Shown here: piece by piece, positions 24,297 to 36,200 of the stretch | Layout: the number at the start of each line of letters is the position of its first letter | Numbering within the stretch: the stretch's first letter is position 1 | Source: Hippopus hippopus | Taxonomy: Eukaryota; Mollusca; Bivalvia; Cardiida; Cardiidae | Direction of reading: 5' to 3' | Assembly: GCA_946811185.2 (NCBI GenBank) | Contig: OX328102.1 | Location: forward strand, 11,471,194-11,535,193 | Length of the DNA: 64,000 bases | The notes under the pieces: model-generated | Told to the model about the DNA's origin: nothing | The model's database searches: none | Seen by the model: only the letters and a program-made list of their open reading frames with translations | Made by a program: the position numbers and the translations under genes

Positions 24297-27200
24297 TCAT
24301 TACAGTTCCTTTCTTCAAAATTTCTTCAAAATTCTTCAAAATTATGAAATATGATTTTTCCTTTCTTTGGAATACCGTTCCTTTGAGCAGTTTATATTAA
24401 TAACTTTTGGTAGGCCTAAAATAACCTGGTTACCAGTATTAAATTCTCTTTTTCAGACAATGCTTTCAACCCTTTCAAACACATAAAGAAATGTCATTAC
24501 TAGAGTCACATTTCATTTGTCTTTTTCTGCACATACATGTACTTTAAATTGAGGAGTCTTAAATAGTCAACTCAAAAAGAGTTATTAAACAAGTAAAAAT
24601 GGACACAAAACAAAACCTAAAATCCATACCTTTCCCATCCCACTGTGAGCATGCCCAATTTTCACTACGACTGGAAACTTTGGAGTAATCAACTGAAAAT
24701 ACAATGGAGTAAGGTTCAGACACTGGTCAATAATCATCTACATTGTCTTGATCACAATACATTGTATAGACAATATTACATTCTTCCTACCATGACAAGA
24801 ATTATCGTTATTATTTTCGACCATATATCAAACAATCTGCTTGTACAACCCTGACAAAGAAGGCTTTTGAAAATGGTTTGGGAGAAGGAGAAGATGCTGG
24901 TAACCAGCACTTTTGCATTTTGCAAAATGTTTTCAACTACCTTTTCCAAACCGAATTTTAGCTACATTTAACCCTGTCCCAAACGACAAAATTTTAGACT
25001 TGTCCAAATTGAAACCATTTGCAGACGACAAAATAAACCTGACTCAAAAATTGAACTTTGACTTTGGAAGAGTAGAAAACATTGTGGGAAAAGGAGAAAA
25101 TGCTGGTTACCAGCATTTTCTCCTTTTTCTACAATGTTTTCAGAAGGCTTCTTCCTCTGGGTTGTAAAAGCCAAGGATTGTTTGGTAAAGGATTAACCTT
25201 TCAACTGTAAGATTAATGCCCAACAATGTGGACAGGTCTAAAAATATTTTCCTGGTCAACAGTAATAAAACTCTGAACAACTGAGTAGTATATATTTTAT
25301 GAAAACATGGCCTACAACTGACAAACTCCTATCTAAATCCTATGTTACTGGTACATGTACTTGAACACCAGTGAGTACATGCATTGACAACATAGGTTCT
25401 AGAGATATACTCTTTACCAGCCCAGCTCATGTTTTAATGATCCAAAGGCAAAAGCTGATAAAAAGATTGTGGGAAAAGCAGAAATTGCCAGTAACCAGCA
25501 TTTTCTCCTTTTCCCACAATGTTTTCTACCCTTTCAGTAACAAATCTCATTATTGTACATGTAGCAACATTTAATTGGCTGTCTGCAAATGCTTTTGATT
25601 TGGTAAAGTGTTAAAACATCATATTTCAACCTTTGACCTCTTTGTCCTTGGGGTACTGTGTGGCTCAGTGGTTTGAGTATAGGATCAGCAATGCCTGGGT
25701 CCTGAGTTCAATCTTCATCCAAGCCACTGGGTTTTAAACGGAAGTGTTCTTCAGCAAGGCACTTCATTGAAATCTAGCCATTTTTTTAGGGCTTTTACGT
25801 ATTGTAACAAACAATCCCTGCAAGTTTCAAAGTCCAACAATGTGGACTTGATTGTGTCAACAAGAAAAACTCAAGAAAGGGCTCCTTTTCCTACAAAAAT
25901 GGTTAGATTTTCTTAATGTTCCGTAAGGTTCAACCCCTGATGATAAAAATAATCCATCCAATTTTCGAAAAAATGTCAATTTTCAACTTCAAATAACTTT
26001 CCCATATATCAATATTCAAATTTCCTTAATTTTCTATAGGTTTCTAGCAAGCAACTGGCAATTTAACTCTTTCCCAAACAACAAACTTTTTAGACTAGTC
26101 TAAATTGAAAGCGTTTGCAGATGACAAATTGAATGTGGCTCAAAAAGTGAAATATGTTTTGGGAAGGGTAGAAAACATTGTGGGAAAAGGAGAAAATGAT
26201 GGTTACCAGCATTTTCTCCTTTTCCCACAAGGTTTTCAAAATCCTTTTTTCTCAGGGTGGTTAAATTTGGGATTGTGTGGTAAAGGGTTAAACAAGCTGT
26301 GCAAGTGTCATGTTAATCAAACAAAAAATGAAGACTAAAGAAGCAAGTAAACAAGGAAAATTCTAAGGGACAACAACAATCACACAACAAATGGGGCCAG
26401 TACAGCTAAAATCAGTTGCCTATTAGAAGTACTGTTTTAACCCTTATAGTGCCAAATAAACCCAACAAACATTTTAAGTCGAAAAATAAGACCATAATAA
26501 TTGCAATTTCATAGTTGCTTTTGTCTATAGAGATTAAGCAAAGCAGACAGTGTAGATGAAAGATCAGACTGCATATTTTGTGCAGTCTGACCTTGATCTA
26601 AACTGGCTGCAAAGGTAAATCTATATAATCATGAAAGGCGCTTTTAGGGTTAATGGTCACTTACCATTTCACGATGGTTTGGATAATAGGCCTGATGTAT
26701 AAGCGGAAAATTTTCTCGTCCCACACGATTCTGGATTTCTATTAGCTGGGCAAACTGAAAATAAACAAACGCATGGTAACCATGGAATCTGTATTCAGTA
26801 TTTGATTTTCAAATCTATTGAATTATCAGTAAAAAGTTCATATTCTAGGTTTTCCATGATTCTTCAGCCCTCCTTCCATTTAGCACAATCTGTGTTCATT
26901 ATCCAAACCTTTACATAACAAGAGAATGCTTTTGAAAACTATGTGGGAAAAGGAGAAAATGCTGGTAACCGTCATTTTCTCCTTTTCACAGAATGTTTTC
27001 TAGTCTCTCAAAGAAAGACAAATTCCACCATGTGTGCAAAATTTAATCTAGTGTCTGCAAAATTAATGCTTTCAATTTAGACGAGTCTAAAATTTTGTCG
27101 TCTAATAAAGATCTCGAGTTAACCTAACGAGAAACTTTCTTAGAATCTTAAACCATCAATTGCCTTCCAAGCCTCCCTTCTAAGATACTTTAATAACATT

Positions 27201-30200
27201 CCTACAAAATTTATGTGATTATAACATTGCAGTCTCCTCTGAAAATGTCTATATTGGGAATTTTGGACCCATTTCTCTACTCACTTTTTTTCAGCTTATA
27301 ATTTTTTTGCAATCTACATAGAGGACAATTTTTTAAAGGAAAGACAAAAAAAGATTTTCAAGCCATACAAAGAAGACAGACAGGAAATGCTGTTCAACCC
27401 TTTACCAAACAATCCCGTTTTTTAACGACCCCGATATAGAAGGCTTTTGAAAACATTGTTGGAAACCAGCATTTTCTCCTCTTCCTACAATGTTTTCTAC
27501 CCTTATAGAGATAGTATTACCATTGGAGCCAAACTCAAGTTTTCATCTACAACTGCTTTAAATTTGGACAAGACTAAATTTTTTTATTTGGTAAAGAGTT
27601 AAGAAATGATATTGAAAATAGTGTGAGAAAAGTACAAATGGCTTGTTACACCAATGGCTGCTTTTGCCATGTTTGCCAAAATACTGTCCTTAAAGGCAGT
27701 CTGATATTAATCTACACTGTCAGTATAAACAATTCAAATTATGTTTAAGACTGTTAGGGATTATTCAACTCACCACCCAGGGTTTATCCAAGAAGTTGTA
27801 TTCTGCATGTAAGGAGTTTATACTTGGAATACCTCCATATTGAAATCCAATTAAAATGTTACGCCAGTCTGCTCCAGCATCCCTCACATACTGTCGTATC
27901 AGCAGAAAATCTGGTTTAAACGATCTGAAAAAAAATTCTCATATTATATAGGCCTTTTTAACGCTTAAAGCCACATAATCTCAAGTTTTAACGACCCTGG
28001 GAACAAAGTCTTCTCAAAATACTGTAGTAAAAGGAAGAAATGCTGGTTCACCAGCATTTCTTCCATTTCCAACATTTTCTATCCTATCAAGGACACAGTT
28101 AAATAATCTGTGCCACATTTGAATTGTTGTCAGAAAAAGTTTTAAAATTGGACAAGTATATATTTTTGTCATGTGGGAGAGATTTGAGCTAATACTTGGG
28201 TGCTTTTGCAGACAGTACAGGAGTATATCAGACTGCTTAACCCTTTACCACACAATCCTGAGTTTTAATGATTATGAAAAAGAAGCCTTTTGAAAACACT
28301 GTGTTCCCAGCATTTTCTCCTTTTCCCACAATGTTTTCTACCCTATCAAAAACAATACCATCATTTGAACTTCATTTAAATTGCCTTCTGCAAATGCTTT
28401 CAATTTGGACCAGCCTAGATTTTTGTCATTTGGTAAAGAATTAAACCATGCATTGTAATCTTAAACCTATTCTGTTTCATATCTGTGACATGTTCTTGCA
28501 AAAAGAGTTTTATAATTGCAGTATTCAGTCTTTTTTCCCTATTTTCTCCTATTTTTAATGCCTCAAAGGTTCAATTTTTTCTGTCAGTTGAATAAATCCA
28601 AACTTCTGATTTCAGGCCTTCTTTTTCCATCACATTTCACACTCTTCATACAGACATCTGCCATACCATCACAGGCTTAATTCTTTAATACAGCCCCAAG
28701 TTTTAACAACTCTGACAGAGAAGGCTTCTGAAAACATTGTGAGAAAAGAAAAAAATGTTGGTAACCAGCATTTCATCCTTTTTCCACAATATTTACCTAT
28801 CTTATCAAAGGTAAACCCAATCATATGAAAAGAATTTATTTGCAATCTGCAAATGCTTTAAATTTGAACTGGTCCAAATATTTGTCATTTGGTAAAGAGT
28901 TAACCCTTTAAGACTTGGCAAAATTTTAGACTTGTTCTTATTGAAGGAATTTACAGACAACAAATTCAAATGTTTATCATATGATGGTAAGTCTATTTGT
29001 CCTTAACTCTTTACCAGACAACAAAATTTTAGATTTATCCAAATTAAAAGCATTTGCGGACGACAAAATAAATGTCATTAAAAAATTGAAACTTGACTTT
29101 AAAATAGTAGAAAACATTATGGGAAAAGGAGAAAATGCTGGTTACCAGCATTTTCTCCTTTTCCCACAATGTTTTCAGAAGGCTTCTTCCTCTGGGTTGT
29201 AAAAACCAGGGATTGTTTGGTGAAGGGTTAAACAGGTAGAAAACATTTTGGGAAACGAAGATACTGGTGTCCAGCATTTTCTCTGTCTCCAATGATAATT
29301 TTAAAATCCTTCTTTCTCAGAGTCATTAAAACTCAGGACTGTGTGGTAATGGTTGACAAAACTCAAACTTCTTGCTTTTCTATCCTACCTTACAACTTTT
29401 GTTCCTTGCCTCAAGACTTGAATATCTACCATTGTCCCGGTGTCTGAATACGATGCCAGATTGATTTCTGAGAATTCAGCCTGAAAATATGACACGGAGA
29501 ATCAATAAATTGGCCGTTCTCTCGTTGATCTTGTCACTTTTATCTGCGGGAGAAAATTTCCTCTAGTCCCCCCCCACTTCCCCCCTATACAAACACTAGT
29601 TATCCCGCTAATGAAATAAAATGTCCATTTTGAATGAGAAGGAAACTCCAAAATACAGACAAACCTGTATTGACCCCTTTCCATATGGCAAATTTTAGGA
29701 CTCTTCCATATGTAAGAAATTTACAGAAGACATGCCAAATGTTTTTCAAATGAAAGTGTTTGTTCTTGAATAGGAAAAAAACATTGTAGGGAAAGGTGAA
29801 AATGCTGGTAACCAGCATTTTCTCCTTTTCTCACAATGTTTTCTTTTTCAAACGGCTTCATTCTCAGAGTGTCGAAAACTCAGGATTGTGTGGTGTAGGG
29901 TTAACTCTTTACCAGCCAACAAAACTATAGACTTGTCCAAATTGAAAGAATTTGCAGATAACAAAGTCATTGTAGCTCAAATGCTGGAATTGTCTTTGAA
30001 AAGATAGAAAACATAGTGGAAAAATGAGAAATTGCTGGTAACCACCATTTTCTCCCTTTCCCACAAGGTTACAAAATTTCAAAGACAAATCTCATTTGAG
30101 CCACATTTAAAATTTCGTCTGCCAGGGCTTTCACTCTGGTCAAGTTCTGCAAGTGCTTTCAATTTTGTCGTTTGGTAAAGATTTAGCAAGCTGCTGAGGG

Positions 30201-33200
30201 AAAATTGCAAAGTGGTTGCTTTAGGCTGTTATTAGTGTGTAACATTTTTTCCTGTTTTCCAATGTGGAACGTAAACATTTGCAATTTAACCCTTTATCAA
30301 AAAATTCCATGTTCTCATGACCCTGAAGAGAAAGACCTTTGAAAACATTGTGGAAAAAGGAGAACAAGAGGGCCATGATGGCCCTGAAGTCGCTCACCTG
30401 AGTCTTTTACTCAAACGTGACCCATTTTCAATCTCTTTCGAGATATTACGAGATTCTACCAAGCTTTCATAACTATTGGACTAAAAATATGGCCTCTAGC
30501 TTGTACACAAGCTTTTTCTAGAATTTCCCTCAGTGACCTACTTTTCAGCCAAACATAGCCCATTTTCCCATTGTAGATAGTATCAAAACAAAGATTCTGA
30601 CCACCTTTCATTAGTATTGGACAGAAAATGTGGCCTCTAGTGTGTACACAAGGTTTTTCCAAGATTTGACATGGCGACCCAGTGTGACCCTTTTTCAATT
30701 TCATCATATTGATCATCAAGAAAAACATTCTGACTAATTTTGATAAGTATTGGACAGAAAATGTTGACTCTAGAGCTACACAAGCTATTTTAAAGATTTG
30801 ACCTGGTGGCCTAGTTTTTGACCCGATGTAACCCATTTTCAAACTCATTCAAGACATCACCAAGACAAACATTCTGACCAAGTTTCATGAGTATTGCACT
30901 GAAAATGTGGCCTCTAGAGCATACATAAGGTTTTTCTACAATTTAGCCTAGTAACCTAGTTTTAGACCCCACATAACCCATTTTCAGACTTGTCTGAGAT
31001 ATCATCAAGACAAACATTCGGATAAACTTTTAAGAGTTTTTAACTGAAAATGTGACCTCTAGAGCATACACAAGGTTTTTCTAAGATTTGACCTAGTGAC
31101 CTAGTTTTTGATCTGACATGTCCCATTTTCAAACTTGTCTGAAATATCATCAAGACAAACATTCTGACCAATTTTCAAGAGTTTTGGACTGAAAATGTGG
31201 CCTCTAGGGCACAAGGTAAAAGTTGACGACAGACGACACACGACGGACGACGGACACAGCACCATCACAAAAGGTCACCTTGAGCACTTTGTGCTCAGGT
31301 GAGCTAAAAATTAATGCTGGTTACAAGCATTTTCTCCTTTTCCCTCAAAGTTTTTCCCCTTTAAAAAGCAAATTCCATCATTTGAGTCATGTTCAATTTC
31401 TCGTCTGCAAATGTTCTCAATTTGGACAAGTCTAAAATATTTTTGATTGGAAAAGAGTTAAGACAGGATGGATGCTTGGAAGAGGAGACCACAACAATAG
31501 GTCTGGCACTATAGCAATGCAGGTTGCTGACATTAAATCCTTTACCAAACAATCCCGGGTTTTAACAATCCTGTGAATGGCGGCTTCTGAAAACATTATG
31601 ACAAAAGGAGAAAATGCTGGTAATCAGCATATTCTCCTCTTCCCACATGTTTTCTATTCTTTCAAGAGAAAAATCTCCTCATTTGAGCAACATTTTATTA
31701 CATCTAGTCATTCACAGAATACTTCCAATTTAGGCAAATCTTATAATATTGTTGTATGGTAGAGTTTAGAGTATTTTTGTCCAAATAATTGGCAGAATTT
31801 CAGACAATGGAGATGCAAAAGCAGACTGCAAAGATAAACCCAATACTCTGAGCCACATTTAACTTGTTGTCTGCAACTGTTTTCAATGTAGATGACCTCA
31901 AATACTTTGTCCTTAGGTAGAATTAAGATGCCAATAGAAGATAATCAAAGGACTCAAAGTCCTGAAAAGTGCATTTGTTGAACAGTATTAAGCTATGATT
32001 TCTTGTAATGAAAAATGAAATTTCCATTACATGAAATACATGTACATGTATATATACATGTAATAAATTAGTGAAGTAAGCAGGGACAAGGAAAGTCAAA
32101 ATTGTTCTGTGTAACTGATGTTTTCTTATTAAGGAGTAGCAATTTGATACGTCGATCAGTATGACATGGATTTCTGCTTGTGTAAGATTTAAAAATGCTT
32201 GTACTTGTAGGACTGTATATACCGTAGTGACAAAAAAGAGGTCAGGGTGTACAAGCTAAAAACTGAAAGTAGAATGAGTTGAGCGCAAGCAGTATATTCT
32301 GTTCAGGTCAACCCATTAACTGAGTGCATGCGTCATTATGCATGATGTATTTGGTTCCAGCCAGTTAAATCACAGTAAGCAGATTTGCTATACAAATTCA
32401 CTAAAAACAGACTAGTAGCTAAATACTGCAGTTTCTGTGAATCTTTTATTACTTTGAAATAGGAACTGTCTAATTAATGCAGCAATTCAATGGAGTTGAT
32501 GAACATTTCATACTTTACCAAATACGGATATGTCTTTGTATTGATATCAAAAAAGATACCTGTTCTACTCTGACATCCCAGTCCCCAAATATCTTTCGTC
32601 CCTGAAAATATTTGCCCCTGAAATGAAAATACAATATAAATAAGTAAAAATTGCAAAAGCAAAATATGTACAAAGTTTGAAGATTGCAAATGCTGAAAAG
32701 TTTGAAATTATGTCGCGACTAACAAACTGTTTTTTTTAATAAGTCATTCTCACTTTTTCATGTGACATGGCCACACTTCTGGTACTTTGTTTGTTTGTAT
32801 GGCGTTTAACATCTTTTTCAAATTTATTTCAGTTATATCACAGTGGCCAGTGCACCTATCCATTCTTTCATGGAGTTTCTTGTACCAGTAACTTTGCACA
32901 ATATTCGCTACTTTCCAACATAACCATTGTCGAAACAATGATCAGCTGTCGCACTAGCTATCATCAATCCTTGTAAAGAAATTGGCTTAGCATGTTATTC
33001 AAACCAGCAAGCCCCTTGTCTCATCCACAGTACCACTAGGCTTCAGGTGTCTGTGCCTTGCTACAGAGAAAAAAAAAATACTGAAACATTTGGCAACCTC
33101 TTTCCTTGCACTTAATATGTCTGGGGATTGATTAAGTCAATACAATCAGATATGATTCATCAGTTCCTCTTTTGGTAAATGATGGTCATGACAAATTTCT

Positions 33201-36200
33201 CTCTTATATTCTCTCCAGGATCTTCAGAACAGTGGATAGTGTGACACTTTACCAGGCGACAGAATCTTAGACTTAGTCGAATTGGAAACATTTACAGGCC
33301 TGAAATATAATGTGGCATAAATCATGGGATATGCCTTTTTAAAGGGTAGAAATCTTGTGGAGAAAGGAGAAATGTTGGATACAGCATTTTCTCTTTTTCC
33401 CTCAATGTTTTCAGATTTTTTCTGTATAGGGGTTGTGAAAACAGGAAATCGTTTGGTAAAAGGTTATTGAATATGCCCAGGGAAATCAGCGCTTAGTGTC
33501 AAATTGCATGGACACTGTTGATTTTATTATTCCCCCAGAAACCTTAACACATTACCCTCCTATCAACAAATTATCAGCAGACAACTTTGAAAACATCCTT
33601 GTAAATTATGAAAAACCAGCATGAATTCACTTTTATTGTGTAAATTTAGTTAATACATTTAAAAATACAGGGGCAAAAGAAGAAATGTTTAAAAACAAAT
33701 CTTATTCTTTCAACAATGTTATTAACTGAAATAATGTTGAAAATGGTGTAAAACACTGCTCACTCACTCACTCACTCAATCACTCACTCAATCACTCAGT
33801 CACTCACTTAACCAACCAACCAACCAACCAACATACCAACAGCCAGCCAGCAAGCCAGCTAGCAGACAGCCAGCCAGCCAGCCAACCAACCGACCGATGG
33901 ATCAATCAATCAATCTATGTTATTAAAAGTGGTCGGCTGTGTGCAGTCAAAAGTCCTCTTAACCTTTAACCAAACAATCACAAGTTTTACCCTTTTGCCA
34001 AGCAATCCCTAATTTTAATGATCCTAAGATTGAAGGCTTTTAAAAACATTATGGGAAAAGGAAATAATGCTGGTAGCCATCCTTTTGTCCTTTAAGTACA
34101 ATGTTTCGTACTCTTGGAAAGACAAAGTTCATGTTATGTGTAACATTCAATTTACAGTCTGCAATGCATTCAATTTGAACAAGTCTAAGATTTTATCATG
34201 TGGTATTGGGTTAACAACCTTAAAGAAAAAAGGTTTGTAACCAGCATTGTCTCCTTTTCCCACAATGTTCCATCTCTTGCAGACAGAGACAAAAGCATAT
34301 GAGCCACAATTTATTTGTTGTCTGCAAAAGTTTTTAACTTTGACAAGTCTATAGTTTTGATGCCTGGTGAAGCATTAAGCTGTGATAAGTTTTCTCGAGG
34401 GAACAATTACAGAATGTGATTCTTTCATTAACCCAATCAAGTGACAATAGCTGAGGACAGCAAAATTGGTCAAGAAATGAATGAAAAACAGTAAAGGAAA
34501 GAGATTAGTCAAATAACATGAACAAGCTTACTAGTATAAAGTATACTGACGTCCATTAAAAATGCCTCATCGAAAAAGTGTGATAGCTTTGTACATACCT
34601 AGAATATATATGTCACGTTTTGCCTACCATAGAATTTTCACTTCTCTGATCTACTGAAGCATGAAATTTCGTGCCAGTCTATTATGTTTGCTTCAACCAT
34701 GACTCATGGCACCGTTTTGCCCTATGCCCCATGCATTTTCCCCACATGGTTATGTCGGTCAAAATTACGCATGTGTAAACAGTAATTTATTTACAATTAA
34801 GTAGTCCAAGCAATATTTTGAAAACATCAATTACGAAAATGTCAAGACAAAATAATGAATAAAGAGCACGCATTTTGGGCATGCTTGAAAGCGGTCTTTC
34901 TCAAAGTGGCGTTGTAAGACACTGTAACGTTGCAAGATCAACAATAGTGTGTCTTGTTCAATGGGCAAATGAAACAGAGAGCTTGTCTGATAGACCCCGA
35001 CCTGGTGCTCTGCGTGTGACGTCTGTACGACAAGACAATTTCATCCGTCAATGTCACTTGCAAAACCATTTTGTCACAGCGCAATCCACAACGATGGTTA
35101 TAGGGAATCGCAGAAGACATGTAAGTTGGAATACAGTAAGGCGACGTCTTCCGGAACGTGGAATATTGTGCAGGTGACCATACCGCGGTGATGTGCTAAC
35201 TGACCACCACTGTCGGGAACGTCGGCAGTGGACTCAAAACAACATCGGAAGACGTTGGCATGATGTGGTCTTCAGTGACGAATCCTGTTTTAACCTCTCT
35301 TGTGCCGACGGACGAGTCCGCATTTACGGTCGACGTAATGAACGGTACACCCAAAGTTTTTTTCTGGAACACAACCGTTTTGGTGGTGGTGGTAAAATGG
35401 TTTAGGCAGCAATAAACCACACATTTAGAACTGACCTAGCGGTTATTAATGGTAATTTAAATGCCAGACGGTATGTAAAACAAGTTCTGCATCCTGTGGT
35501 CGATCCCATGTTTCAGCAATGCCCTAGCCTTACATTTCAACATGACAATGTGCGCCCCCACACGGCGAGATTTACGAGAAACTTTCTTATGGCCAATAAT
35601 ATTGCCATGCTGCCATGGCCTGCTAACTCTCCCGATTGCAACCTGATCGAACGCATGTGGGACATCCTCGGAAGTCGTTTACGTCGACATAACCCACAGC
35701 CACAAAACCTCCAAGAATTGACAAATGCTCTTCGTGAAGAGTGGGCTTGCATTCCATGCTATCTCCTGTGTAATCTGTGTGGGTCCATGGGACGGTGACT
35801 GCTGGCACTGATAGCAAGTCAAGGAGGCCATACACGGTATTGATGAATTTTAGGGGGTGAGTTTGGTGAAATGGCTGTTAAATTTGTGTAATGTTTAGCT
35901 AAACGTTTGTGTCATGTAATATGTGTAGAAATATTGACAAAGTCCATTTCTAAAATACAAAACCATGCATTCGATATTAAATTCATGAAATATGACGTGA
36001 CAGAGTGAGATGAGGCGTTTCTAATGGACGTCAGTATATGTTTGTTCGAACAGTGTTTTATGTCACTTTCAACAGTATTTCAGTTTATATCACATTAACA
36101 GTACACTTACTGGTGACATGTTCACTTGGTTTCAAGAGCACTTTGCTATGGCTAAGTAGTGCTTGCCAAAGAACACCCTGATGCAAGCAGTGTACTTGCA

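Noticed and set aside
24127..24339. Ser/His-rich protein
   Set aside because: It is a translation of the trinucleotide repeat beside synapsin exon 7.
30456..30848. 130-codon open frame (minus strand)
   Set aside because: It is a reading of the tandem ~145-bp units of the bivalve interspersed element; periodic and without family features.
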